From Tamarix chinensis (Eukaryota; Streptophyta; Magnoliopsida; Caryophyllales; Tamaricaceae): 64,000 nt of DNA. Below are positions 33,392 to 45,552 of the stretch, piece by piece; the stretch's first letter is position 1; each line of letters begins with the position of its first letter. The position numbers and the translations under genes are program-made. The stretch lies in contig CM060178.1 of NCBI GenBank assembly GCA_030549775.1, positions 65,400,896 to 65,464,895 on the forward strand, read 5' to 3'. The notes under the pieces were generated by a model, which was given only the letters and a program-made list of their open reading frames with translations, made no database searches and was not told the origin of the DNA.

Positions 33392-33975
33392 CTTTTAATA
33401 ATAGTTATTTTAAAGTTTTAATAACGGTTTTCAACCGTTATTGAATTGCCCGTTATTATATCTTTAATAACGGTTCATAACCGTCATGAAAAATACATAA
33501 AAACCCGCGAATATGTGCGTAAACTTCATATTTAATAACGGTTTTTACTTAAAAACCGTTGTTAAAAATGGAGCTTTTAATAACGGTTTTGCAGTAAACC
33601 GTTGTTAGAAATAAGGTTTTCATAACGGTTTATCAGAAAAAACTGTTGTTGAAAACCATGTATTAATAACGGTTAATACAAAAACCGTTGTTAAAACATC
33701 ATCGAATTACCGTTTCGGACATTGATTATGCATTTATTAAACCCTCTAATACGCATTAAATGCACATAAATATCAGATTATAAGGAGTTTTAATAATGGT
33801 TCGTAAACAAAACCGTTATTAAAACCGATGCTTTAATAACGGTTCTATGAGGTTTTAATAACGGTTTCCCATAGAACCGTTATTAAAACTTGAGTTTTTA
33901 ATAACGGTTTTATTTAAAACCGTTATTAAAGAATAGGTTTTAATAACGGTTTTCATAGAACCGTTATTAAAAGTA
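33392..33975. repeat. Subterminal hairpin repeats, left (3') end of CACTA copy B
   Basis: About nine units of TTTAATAACGGTT/AACCGTTATTAAA with 5-10-bp loops. They match the motif at the opposite end and in copy A. Confidence 0.9.
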
Positions 33976-34290
33976 TATGTTTTTTTTTAGAATTTTTCTG
34001 TTTTGTTCCTGCCCACATACACAGTTGTATGTTCAAACAATTACCAAATCTGCATTGTAAAACAACATCAATTCATACCAGCAGGGTATCACACCATAAT
34101 TTCAATCAATCTATAATTGGTATGCATGTCTCAATACACCAACTATACTTAGGAATAAAAATTAGTGGGCATACCACAACTTGGTAGCTCTACACCCCAA
34201 AGTAAAGAGTTCACAGATCTAGGCTGGAAGACCGAAAGATGTAGACAAAATACAAACCTGAAAATGCATGTATAATATATAGATCGCTAC

Positions 34291-37200
34291 CTAATACCGA
34301 ATGAATGAGTGCACGTGCTTGACCCATTGGTCTCTAACTTCATCAATTTCATCAACATTATATTGTTGGCCTCGTGCATAGTCATCGGTGAAAAACTACA
34401 ACACCCATGTTTCAATTAATATATAGTTAGAAATTAGGTCAAAAATATATGTCATGATTCATTAATAGAAAAATATGGAAAAGCAAACATACATGGCTTG
34501 GATCTATGTTGACCGATCTATTCTGGACTATAAGATCAATTGCTCTACATACATAGTATCCACAATCATCGCCGTTTTGCTGTTGTGGACACTGTCAAAT
34601 GAATTCAATTAGCTCTCTAACTATTATATATTAATTTGAATTAAAACAAAATACAAAATAGTTGTCTTCCTACTTACCATGATAGGCTCATATTGAAGAT
34701 TCTTTGGGTCTGGGACACCATTCCCACCTCTCCTTTGATATGCCGTCCGCAATGCCCTAATAAATAGAGTTGGATACATAATATTGTAAGTATATATACC
34801 TCAAATAATGAAAGTAGAATATATATATGTATAAATAAGCTAATGAAGTAAGAAGTGAAAAATATACTAACATGTCTATAAATTCCTTCCCACCACGACG
34901 AGCGACCTCAAAAGGCACGTCATAGGTTCGAAGGGAATCAAACACATAAACTTTATTAAGATCAGGTCGGACGGCATACAAAACCCAATGTTCAGTTGCG
35001 AGCTGAGGAATGAGATAGAGCTTGTTGTGTCCCTCAATCAAAATGCGATCCGCTAAATAGTTTATGTGCCTACCCTCTGTTATTGTACTATTGTCAGCTA
35101 TGTAGTATGGGCATACAAAAACAATAGAGGACAGCATTCCCTCCAACGCAGCGCGACTAGCTACCAACCTATATATGGACGACAATAATAATGGATATTT
35201 GTTAATAACTAATAACTCATATAAGATTAAGAGGTCCTAAAAATTCTATGTCTCCAAGAGTACTAAAATCTAAAATATGAAATAATGCTTACGTGACATA
35301 AACGGCGACACTTGTGGTTGACATCCATTCCTGATTATAAATGTCGCTTATGTCAACTGTCGATACCATGTAAGTAGCATCATCCCTTCCAACATACTCA
35401 GGACGACAATCAATGGAAATATAATTATTCCCGAGGTAGTTTTGGGCATAGAAATACAATAAAGCTAATGCTGGTGGAGGTTGGCGTATTTCCGAAGAAC
35501 GAATCTTTTGTGGGGCAACTGATTTTTCAGATTTAGCTCTCTTTCCTTTGGCAGCGCCCTCTTTTGTGTTGCTCGTTCTATTAGTACCTCTCTTAGTTTT
35601 ACTAGCAGGAGCAGTCTTCTTCTTTGATTCCTTAAATAATAATAATAAACAAAATATGTATTGAGCATATATATATGAAAAAGGTATAAATAATGTAACT
35701 ACTAAACTAGGTCTAATGAAGATATTGAATGTCAATACCTCTTCAGTAGTGAGACGTATCTGATCCACAGGCCAAGGCACGAAGCTTCCATGAGCTTTTA
35801 GCACTGTGGCTACCTCATCGCCCTCTTTATAACAAGGCAAGGGCGCACTACCAATGATTGGAGTGTCAATACTCACCGGCCTTGTAAGTAGGGCTAAGTT
35901 GTACCCATGGATAGTTTGCGTTTGGGTACTGTGACTGATGCAGACCCTTCCTTTCGCCAAAAGAGTTGAAAGATCATTCGCTAACAAGTCACATTTATGT
36001 AAACCCTAAACGAAAATATTACACATTATTAATTATTTATGACACCGAATACATTTAATAACAATTCAAAGTTATGTAATGCTTACCTCGGAAAGAGAAG
36101 AAAGACGTGCATCAGCTTCACAACTGTCTCTGACACTATTTACATTAGGTATGTGAAGCTGATCATGGTCGACTAAATCGGATGGCTTATACCCTTAAGA
36201 TTTAATAAATGACAACTCTTGCTCCATTGTTGCCATCCGTTCAAATGCCACATTCAATTTCTGTGTAAGGATGGTGACTTGCTCATCAGTGTTACGAGAA
36301 CCACGAGATCGACCACGTACGCTCGTTTTCGTAACACCTAATCCAAGACCCCTGTGTCTTCCAGGGTGTTCTACAATTCCTATAGCCTATGATACAATGT
36401 TATATTGGTCTACCCCCTCCTCACCATCTGACACTTGAAGTTTGTCCTGTAATGTATATAATATATGTAAAATTAGCTTACATGAATAAGCATAATATAA
36501 TAGTTTTCTAAAAGAAAAGTAAGTAGGGTTCCAAATATCTACAAACTTACAATTTTTTTCGCTGCAACATCTGCATCTTCATTAATATATCCATCTTTTG
36601 TTGCTCTAGTCTTCTTCCATAATGTACCAACATTAATGGACGAGGTACATGGGTCTAAGTCTTGGGCTATGAGCTATAAATCAAAAAATATTCTTATAAT
36701 GTACCAATATTATAAAATTCGTCACTACGCTGTAAATAGATAAATCACAAAATACATACCAACTCCTCTTCAAGGCCTGCATAACCTTGGCGAGCCATAT
36801 TATGCCGGTATTTATAATGCTTCGCAATCTCTTTATTTTTGACACTTTTTTCCTATGTCACCAGCCAAAACATAGTGACATAGTTATTTCAATATTATGC
36901 ACAATACTAGGATCGATAAAAAAATTTAATTGTTATCTAAAAAATACCTTAAAATCACCCGTAAGACGATAAGCAATAAATTGGTTCCAACTTTCTTGAT
37001 CGATGAAACCGTATCGTTTGGGTGGATTCTGCCGTAGAGAACCATCACTCTTTCTGTACATTTTCCTACGAGCTAAAAATGACCTAAATGTTCTTAGACG
37101 CTCCCCACAATGTCTAAGAAGCCATTTCTTCCTACTCTCTGGCACATTAAATACTCTCTGCATTGTAAGACATACAAATGTATACCGATATTAATGTATT

Positions 37201-37517
37201 AAAATTAATAACATTTTACATACATAAATGATTACATAAAATAGTATATTTACCGTGATTTCCTGCCAAATATGCTCCTTATGACCCGTTGGAACCTACT
37301 TCCAATTATTATAGGAGATAGGAACACGGTTACGTGTCACAAGTGAAATGTAAGTCAAAAACATGTCTGCATAAGGGCCAATGGGAAGATTATAAGTATT
37401 CCATCCCAACTCGACCAGTTCTCCTTTATTCCTCATATCTGTGATGATTCTCATAATTGTCGGCCCTCTTTTCCCTTCTTCATCACTGCTGTCCCTATCA
37501 ATATTCTTATTGGCCAT
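34291..37517 (-). pseudogene. CACTA second gene, copy B: En/Spm-type protein with Ulp1-like cysteine protease domain, 11 exons
   Basis: The splice-based model on the minus strand is 37517-37254, 37157-36948, 36852-36760, 36673-36551, 36446-36087, 36005-35739, 35630-35293, 35168-34872, 34756-34678, 34591-34493, 34395-34291, nearly all with GT...AG. Exons 2-3 carry a plant En/Spm (Ptta-type) region (KKWLLRHCGERLRTFRSF). Exons 8-11 carry a C48 (Ulp1-like) peptidase fold with histidine in EHWVLYAV, aspartate in VFDSLR, and glutamine and cysteine in CPQQQNGDDCGYYVC. The SUMO-protease relation is by fold; its substrate is unknown. Three stops (37296, 36387, 36195) stand where copy A has glutamine, so this copy is inactive as annotated. 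Confidence 0.85.
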
Positions 37518-37624
37518 ATCTCTAAAAGAAATCAATAAATAAATTATGTTAGAATGTTATGTATTGAGCATAATTGAGTTGAAAAAAACCAACATAGATA
37601 TTATATGTTACAATATTATTACCC

Positions 37625-40600
37625 TCATTGCCTTCTTTTCCTTCTTTTTTTCCCCCTTGTTTTTGGATTAGATTCAGGATCTGATACATATATTACTTCA
37701 CGATGATCATCCCTGACATATATTTCCTCCTCATTAATTGTATTGTTATCATCGTTCAATAATTGAGTTGCTTGCACAGCTGAGACACACTCGTTATTCC
37801 AATTAGCATCATTTTCATCATCACATTCATTGGCATTCCTTTTTTCCGTAGATAGTACTACAGACCATCTGTTATCAGCAGGGTCAGTGACATAGAATAC
37901 TTGTGTCGCTTGTGATGCTAAGATGAATGGGTCTTGTTTATGCCCTGCCCTATTAAGATCTACTAATGTGAATCCATGTTCATATCTAACCCCACTGCTG
38001 TTATCAACCCATCTGCAGCCGAATACAGGGATTTTAAATATAGTGTAATCTAACTCCCATATATGTTCAATCACACCATAATAATTCATTTCTGTGTAAG
38101 TTGGATTCTTGTCTTTCGCACTAGCAACATGCATTGCCTCAGCCACTAAAGTCACCCCACTGTTCTGCATTGTACTCTTCCCATCTTGTTCTTTTGTATA
38201 AAAAGTGCAACCGTTGATCACATAACTGGTATATTGAAAAACTTCATAACGAGGTTTCTGAGACAATCAATGCAGGGTTTCGGAAATTAAAGTTGGGGTA
38301 TGACCGATGAGTGGAATGATGCGATCTCTTATCCAATCAATAAAGGAAAGATTATGTTTATCGATAATCCATTTCTCAGTCTTGGATGGATTTTCAATCC
38401 GTAAAGAAGTCATATGCTCTTCAATGTAAGGCTGAACATCATCACTGTTGTGTAATACATATAGATGTGCTGCACGGAACATGTTAGGGTCTACACGCCC
38501 AAGCTGTCTGCCTCTAATACCCTGTCCTTCAAATTTGACCGCATGTCGAGACTTAGGAATACCAAGAGCTTCAGCATTTGACAAGTTCTTTGTGCAAAAC
38601 TCAATTGCCTCTTCCACCAGGTAACTCTCAACAATACATCCTTCTGGCCGATATCGATTCTTCACATAACCTTTTATCAACTTCATAAACCGTTCAAAGG
38701 GGTACATCTAATGCCCATGAACAGGTCCTAACATCTTTATCTCATAAACTAAATGAACAGTTATATGTACCATAATGTCAAAGAATGACGGTGGAAAATA
38801 CATTTCAAGTTGGCACAAAATAATCACAATCCCTTTTTGCAAGGCGCCCAAACTATCAGGATGTATAACTTTAGAGCAGATGGCTTTAAAAAACCAACAA
38901 AGCCTCGTGATAGTAATTCGAACACGTTTTGGTAAAATTCCACGTATAGCTATCGGCAACAAGTGCTGCATCAAGATATGACAATCATGAGACTTCATGT
39001 TAATTAATTTCAACTCTTTCATCGACACGAGCCTTCTGACATTTGAAGAATACCCTTCCGGAACCTTGACACCGTGCAAGAATTCACAAAATGAAATTTT
39101 CTCTTTTCTGGAAAGAGTATGACACGCCAGCGGTAAATATGTTCTTCTTCCGTTGTCTCGTGGTGTCAGTTCCCGTCTAATACCCATTTCTTCCATATCC
39201 ATTCGAGCATTTATCCCATCTTTAGTCTTGCGTGGAACATTAAGTAATGTGCCAACAAGACTGTCACATATATTTTTCTCAATATACATCACATCAAGGG
39301 CATGTCTCACGTAGAAAGATTCCCAATAAGGAAGGTTGAAGAATATTGACATCTTCTTCCACCCAACTGATGGAGGCTTATCTTTATTCTTCTTCCCAAA
39401 CTTGATACTCAAATGTTTCATCTTCAGCCACACTTGTCGACCCATCAACCGGATTGGTGCCTGCCCTTCTTCTCGGAATCCATTGAACGCTTTTCTTTGC
39501 CTACGATAATGATGATTCTTCGGTAAAAACCTACGATGCCCAAGGAACACAGTCTTTCGGCCATGTGTTAGCTGAACAAATGAAGTATTCTACTCACATA
39601 TCGGACATGCATAATGGCCTTTCACACTATAACCTGACAAGTTGCCATACGCCGGAAAATCATTTATAGTACAGAATAACAATGCTCTCAAAGTGAATTT
39701 TTCTTTAATGCATGCATCAAATATTTTAACGTCCATGTCCCACAAGAAATTTAAATCATCAATCAAAGGTGCCAAATAAACATCAATATCATTCCCAGGT
39801 TGGTTTGGCCCGAAAATGAGTAAAGACAACATCATATACTTGCGTTTCATATAGAGCCACAGAGGTAAATTGTATATAACCAAAATCACTGGCCATAAAC
39901 TGTAGCTGCCTTAATTGTGCGGATTCATTCCATATGTAGAAAGCGCAAGGTGCACATTTCTTGCTTCTTTACCAAATTCGGGAAACAACCCATCAATTGT
40001 CATCCATTGTGGAGAGTCAGATGGATGTCTAAGAAGCCCGTCATCTATCTTGTCATCAGCATGCCATCTTAGGTTCTTGGAATCTTCAATATCATTAAAC
40101 ATCCACCTTAATCTTGGTATTATAGGAAAATACCATAACACCTTAGCGGGCACCTTGTTCTTCTTGTATCGTGGTGCTTTGCATTCAGGATTAGGACAAC
40201 TATCCAAAGATGCATTGTCATTGCGATATAAAATACAATCATTAGGGCATGCATGTATCTTCTCATAACTCATGCCCATAGAGGATAGAATCTTCTTCGC
40301 TTCATACGTACGATCGGGTAGAACGTTATCATCAGGAAGCATATCCTTTACAAGTGACAATAATTCTGTGAAACTCTTATCACTCCATCTGTTACATGCC
40401 TTTAAGTTGTACAACCTTAAAGTAGCGGATAATCGCGTAAACGTCTTACAATCACCGTACAAAGGTTTCTCCGAGTCATTCAATAACTTCTCAAACATTT
40501 TTGGACAATCCCGAACACTTTCCTCAACCTTTTGAGTCATCTCCTCTAACGAATGTCCCTCATAGTTATCAAATGATGATCCACTACTATCCCTCCCAAC

Positions 40601-40852
40601 ATCGTCATTTTCATATTTAGACTCTATTTCCCCATGCCATATCCAACAAGTGTAACTTGTATCAATTCCATACACAAATAAATGATCTCTCAAATCATTA
40701 GCGTTGACACGCTAAATATAAGCACACTTCAAACAAGGACAAACTATTCTACTAGAGTCCCGAGCATGTTCAACTGCAAACTTGATGAAAAACTCCACTC
40801 CTTCGTTATATTCTCTAGACAGACAATTTGCAGACAACCATTTTCGATCCAT
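37625..40852 (-). pseudogene. TNP2-like CACTA transposase, one frame with five nonsense codons
   Basis: A single minus-strand frame of about 1075 codons from ATG at 40852 to the stop at 37625. The N-terminus MDRKWLSANCLSREY with CPCLKC is the transposase-associated domain. Transposase_21 (Tnp2) follows, with CSF/CPNPECKAPRYKK-like zinc-binding cysteines and the stretch GYSVKGHYACPICE. Next are the DUF4218-like PPSFFDIMVHITVHLVYE and the DUF4216-like region with FGCRWVDNSSG and PFILASQATQVFYV. In-frame stops lie at 40712, 39911, 39590, 38708 and 38267; no frameshift is seen. An intact family member would cut at CACTA ends. Decay by point mutation alone suggests fairly recent loss of function. 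Confidence 0.9.
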
Positions 40853-41235
40853 ATTATTTGAATCTAGATATATCCCACATGAAAGTAATTATTAAAAATC
40901 AATTGAATTATAAGTATAATAATTTTCAAATCACTCTTGCTTAGAAAGAATTAATCTCAAATGTATCATGCATGATATTCTCTCTATATATATATATACG
41001 AATCATGCTAACAAGTTTCCAAAATTATATTAATGCTGATCAATGAAACTCCTCATACTTACAAAGAGTTCATTATATATATATGCATACATACAAACGT
41101 AGCAAAATATTATACAATTAATAGTTCAATTTACAAAAGATATGCATACTGCAGGATTTAAGCAATAGCAGCACTATATACATCAAAATGTTGCTACAAC
41201 TCAAATACCTAAAAAATGAAAACTCATATCTAAAA

Positions 41236-41709
41236 CTAAATCCCCCGATAGCCTCGTCGAGCCCGACTAAAAACTATAACTCTAAAAGTCCACTCATCAC
41301 GATATATCATTTGATCCCTGACATCATCAAATGAGAGTCTACTCACGAATACTCTAGGGTAACCGAGGTGGATACTCCGAGGCAAGCTATGACGATACCT
41401 CCACTCGTCATCGATGACCATCAGTTCTCTCGATATCCTATCATACTCTCTAGCAAATAGCTCACCCTCAATAAATCTCGGGTGTGGTGCATCAGTGTGG
41501 TAGACAAACCACTGCAAAAAAGTAGACATAGCCGATGCCCATGGCTCTATCTGAGGCAGGGTCAACAGAAGGTGATAAGATCTGAAATGGAAGGGGTGAT
41601 AGGATGAGCCACTCGCGTACAAATGACATAGCTCGTCATATAACCATATCACATGAGTCCGTACATCTCTATGTGGCGCCATATGAAAATACAGTGGAGG
41701 GTATGTCAT
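41236..41709 (-). CDS. Open 157-codon frame of unknown function inside CACTA copy B
   Basis: The frame runs MTYPPLYFHMAPHRD to ARRGYRGI without a stop, in the same orientation as the transposase and upstream of it. I do not recognise a domain. It is rich in aromatic residues, histidine and arginine (IWLYDELCHLY, FHFRSYHLLL, MSTFLQWFVYHTDAPHPRF, DDEWRYRH), with no signal peptide or membrane segment evident. Bases before the ATG (GTGATCAG) fit a splice acceptor, so it may be a 3' exon. Copy A lacks this region. It could be an extra element gene, a captured host fragment or a chance frame; remaining open while both neighbours carry stops argues mildly against chance. Confidence 0.45.
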   Translation of the reverse strand: MTYPPLYFHMAPHRDVRTHVIWLYDELCHLYASGSSYHPFHFRSYHLLLTLPQIEPWASAMSTFLQWFVYHTDAPHPRFIEGELFAREYDRISRELMVIDDEWRYRHSLPRSIHLGYPRVFVSRLSFDDVRDQMIYRDEWTFRVIVFSRARRGYRGI

Positions 41710-41991
41710 CTGATCACTACCTACAAATGAGAACCACTAAATCTTATCATCAAGGTTGCTCTCGAAATTAAAAGGATCTAAATTACAGAATATGTAAACT
41801 GATCTTCAACTAGCTAGACAAATCATAAATATATTCTACCAGAACATAACCAACTATGTAAACCTAACAACATCAAACTATTTAAAATAAGGAAATAATC
41901 TTTAGTTATATATTTAACAAACTGGCTAAACATCAAACTATCATCAAATCATTCAAGCTACGCATAGTAAAATCAAGTAGATATTAATAAG

Positions 41992-42029
<38 letters not shown>

Positions 42030-42070
42030 AATCTAATAAATCCTCTATGATTAATTATTATTATTATTAA

Positions 42071-42125
<55 letters not shown>

Positions 42126-42900
42126 CACAATTATTCATCTCTATTTAATTTTTATCGATCACAACACCGATGCCCAACCAACCTCCTCAACTTTTCCCCA
42201 TGCACAATAACCTTATCCTTAGGATTTTTCCTTATAGCCCTAGTTTATATTTAGTATAATAAACGATAAACCCTAACCCAAACCCTAACCCTCCCCCTCC
42301 CCTCCCCCTGACCCTAACAATAATTAACCCTAATAAATTATAATAAAAAATAACACTAAACCTCATAAGATAATGATCCTAAACCTATAGCTAACCCTAA
42401 CCCTAACACTAACCCTCCCCCTAACCCCAACCCTAACCCTAACCACAATTATTTAAGATTATATATACACATCTTATATATAAATATATTATAAATATAT
42501 ATACATATAATAGAACACATATAAACACACATTTTACGGAAAAGCAAACATACACGTCTTACAAAATATATATTAAAAAAACATATAAATACACATGATC
42601 ATCTCCATATATAATAATGTGAGTGCTAAAAAAATATATACACCTTAATTTTGTACTTAGAACGTACATATCTTATGATAATAATATATATTTTAGGCTT
42701 GTGGATTCTCTTAAAATAATAATACATATTTTTATAAAATAGATTATAAACACATTTATATATATATATATACATATATATTAAGGTCTCGGCCGGCCAC
42801 AATCAAAAAAGGCCACAGCAAAATTTTTCACCAACACATCAAACGACAGATTTTCGAACAACACATCAAACACAACCTCTTCGGTGCAACATGCATGCAT
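41710..42900. other. Non-coding 5' region of CACTA copy B with simple repeats
   Basis: It contains a TA tract (about 41995-42025), an ATT microsatellite (42052-42123) and a CCCTAA/CCCTCC telomere-like block (about 42260-42450), then AT-rich DNA. No gene is seen. Confidence 0.65.
42260..42450. repeat. Telomere-like CCCTAA and CCCTCC repeats in CACTA copy B
   Basis: AACCCTAACCC runs are mixed with CCCTCCCC blocks. It is the counterpart of 3071-3180 in copy A. Confidence 0.7.
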
Positions 42901-43180
42901 TTTATATATATATATACATATCAGTAGAGAAAAATTAAGCAATGAAGGAAGAACAACACATACGTAAAGGGAGCGACGGCGTACAGGTTGAGAACGGCAA
43001 CGACGAAGGTACAAATGCTGGCTACGTTCGCAAGAATGGTAGAGGGGTGGTGGAGAGATGGCGGTGCGACGGTTTCCCTTAATTCAGAGGAGCCGGAGCG
43101 GTGGTGCAAGGGTTCGCAAGAGAAAGAGAGTACGAGAGGGAAGCGGTAGAGTCTGAAATTTTTGGCAGGAAACAAAAGAG
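42901..43180 (-). promoter_or_regulatory. GC-richer leader-like block of CACTA copy B
   Basis: Similar to 3851-4078 in copy A, at the 5' end of the minus-strand genes and just inside the subterminal repeats. Promoter/leader role is inferred from position and conservation. Confidence 0.45.
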
Positions 43181-43196
43181 AACGAAATAAAAGGAG

Positions 43197-43445
43197 ATTT
43201 TAATAACGGTTCTTACAGGAACCGTTATTAAAACCTTGCCAATTTTAACAACGGTTCTTGTTTGAACCGTTATTAAATCATGTTTTAATAACGGTTTTAC
43301 GTCAACCGTTATTAAAATTCCCATGCAAAATTTTACCTTGCACTTGTAATAACGGTTATTACGTAAAACTGTTATCAAAACTTCCCGCACATTAATTTTC
43401 ACGGATTTGACGACGGTTTTCGAACCACCGTTATTAATGTCCCGT
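43197..43445. repeat. Subterminal hairpin repeats, right (5') end of CACTA copy B
   Basis: About four units of TTTAATAACGGTT/AACCGTTATTAAA and a last degenerate unit ACCGTTATTAATGTCCCGT, the same order as next to the terminus of copy A. Confidence 0.88.
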
Positions 43446-43470
43446 TATTAATTCCTGTTTCACGTGGGTG

Positions 43471-45170
43471 GTATAGAAATGAAATTATCATCAAGGATAT
43501 CTTTGTATGCAACATCGTCATTGATATTATAGATGAATATGACAACAAGTCTCAATCAATTGAGGAATGTCGACAAAAGAATAATTGGGATAGTTGGAAA
43601 GAGGCCATACAAGTAGAGCAGGACTCACTAAACAAGTGAGGAGTGTTTGGACCTATTAGTCCAACACCTGTAGTTATCAAACTAGTCCGCAATAAGTGGG
43701 TGTTCATGCATAAATGTAATGAGTGTAATAAGGTTGTAAGATATAAAGATAGACTACTAGTCCAAGGCTTTACACAAAGTCTAGGAATTAACTTTACAGA
43801 AACATATTCCCCTATGGTGGATACAATTATGCTCGGGTTTCTAGTCATATTAGCAGTGATAGAAAGAGTGCAAATGCACCTCATGGATGTGGTTACTACA
43901 TACCTATATGGTTCATTAGATGCCAACATTTATATAAAATACTAGATGGATTAAACATGCCTGAGGGTTGTAAAACAAAACCTTGTCATATGTACTTGAT
44001 CAAGTTACAAAAATCTCTGTATGGACTTAAACAGTCTAGACAAATTTAGGTACAATTGCCTAAGTGATTACTTGGTAAGAGAAGGATACGTAAATGATCC
44101 TATTAATCCATGCTTGTTCATTAAAAGGACTAAATTGAGTTTTATGATCATAGCTGTTTATGCTGATGATTTAAATATTATTGGGACTATTGATGAGATT
44201 CGAAAAGCAGTTAATTACCTGAAGAGAGAATTTGAAATAAAAGACTTGAGAACCACCATTATTATCTTGGACTCCAATTCAAGAGTATCAAAGATGCAAT
44301 ATTTTTCTATTAGATGAATTCTATAGAAAAGGTCTTAAAGAGCTTTAATATGGATGAAGCGCATCTATTAAGTACATCGATGGTAGTTCAATCACTTAAT
44401 ATAGATAAAGACCCGTTTTGTCCTCGGTAAAATAATGAAAAAATACTTGACCTTAAAGTACCATATGTTAGCACCATTGGTGCCTTAATGTATCTTACCA
44501 GTAATACCCGATCAGATATATCATTTGTAGTAAATCTACTAGCAAGATGTAGTTCAGCTCCCACACGAAGACATTATTTTGGTATAAAACATGTCATCTG
44601 CTATTTGCATGGATCAAGTGATATGGGATTATTCTTTAAAAAAGATGAGGAAAATAGTGCCAATTTTTTTAGATATTTAGATGTAGTGTATTTATCTGAC
44701 CCACATAAAGCCATTTTCCAAACAGGGTATGTGTTCCTCTACAGTGGGACTGCCATTTCTTGGCGTTCAAGAAAACAAACAACGCTAGCTACCTCGTCAA
44801 ACCATGCAGAGTTGGTCGCCGTCTATGAGACAGGACAAGAATGTGTGTGGCTTAGTTCATTAATACACCACATACACAAAGTATGTGGGTTGAAGACATA
44901 TAGAGGTGGTCCAACAGTAATATTTGATGATAATGCATCTTAATTGCATCATGCAAATCAAGGAAGGATACATCAAAAGTGATAGAACTAAGCATATATC
45001 AACATAGTTCTTCTCAACACATAAGTTACAACAAAAGGGGGCACATGATATTCAACATATTTGATCAAATCAAAACTTAGCAGATCTATTTACCAAGTTA
45101 TTACCAACAAGGACGTTTTATCAACTTGTACGCAGTATTGAAATATATCATATGAAAGACATTTGCTAAG
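43471..45170 (+). pseudogene. pol: Copia-2 reverse transcriptase and RNase H
   Basis: Pol continues after the CACTA insertion with YRNEIIIKDIF. Reverse transcriptase motifs are KWVFMHK, GINFTETYSPMVD, MHLMDVVTTYLYGSL and the active-site AVYADDLNIIG (about 44160). RNase H reads TSNTRSDISFVVNLLAR, GTAISWRSRKQTTLATSSNH and FDDNAS to 44943. Breaks at 43636, 43945, 44317 and 44941 and frame changes disable it. Confidence 0.85.
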
Positions 45171-45284
45171 TTAAGGGGAATTATACTGTACTCTTTTTCC
45201 TTAGTTATGGTTTTGTCCCACAAGGTTTTTCTTGACAAAGTTTTTTAATGAGACAGTAATTGCAGGTGTATATTCAAGGGAGAG

Positions 45285-45552
45285 TTTTGTATAAAAGTGA
45301 CTGTATACATTTCCAAAGGCTCTTCATTAGCTTCATAATATATCATAAATAATATTATCACTCCTTTTCACCTCCCCTCATAATGGTAGAATAATATTCA
45401 TTACAACTCCTCACCTTTCACTCTCTTTTCTTGTATTATAAATAAGTGAATTGTGATATGTGAAGAATGGTAGAAGAACGATATTTTCTTTCATCATCAA
45501 CCTTCGAGATTTTTTTTTAAGTGTGTTACATATTTTCTCTTATATTATTACA
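45285..45552 (+). repeat. Copia-2 3' LTR
   Basis: Starts TTTTGTATAAAAGTGA (first bases decayed from TG) and ends TTATTACA. It is preceded by the purine tract CAAGGGAGAG and followed by ATAG, as at the left flank. Confidence 0.83.

Larger units (their letters stand above)
33375..43470 (-). mobile_element. CACTA (En/Spm) element copy B, about 10.1 kb
   Basis: The left end begins CACTACCACGG. The right end, read on the minus strand, is degenerate (CACCCACGTGAAACAGG), having lost part of the CACTA motif; its exact last base is between 43463 and 43470. Subterminal hairpin repeats of TTTAATAACGGTT type stand at both ends. The interior has, in minus-strand order, a leader block, the 157-codon frame, the TNP2-type transposase pseudogene and the multi-exon second gene. 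It interrupts Copia-2 pol between integrase and reverse transcriptase. Target duplication is unclear (GTG at left; GTG or GTA at right). Confidence 0.9.
23083..45552 (+). mobile_element. Copia-2, LTR retrotransposon expanded to 22.5 kb by nested insertions
   Basis: The LTRs at 23083-23350 and 45285-45552 align over their whole length (about 268 bp each) and share the end TTATATTATTACA. Flanks share ATAG (AATAG before, ATAG after). Removing the solo LTRs at 24956-29924 and 31518-32533 and CACTA copy B leaves about 6.4 kb with gag, protease, integrase, reverse transcriptase and RNase H in Copia order. A degenerate methionine-tRNA primer site (TGTTATCAGCAT) follows the 5' LTR and a purine tract (CAAGGGAGAG) precedes the 3' LTR. 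All genes are broken. Confidence 0.88.

Noticed and set aside
43552..43929. Minus-strand open frame in Copia-2 pol
   Set aside because: Antisense shadow of reverse transcriptase motifs on the plus strand.
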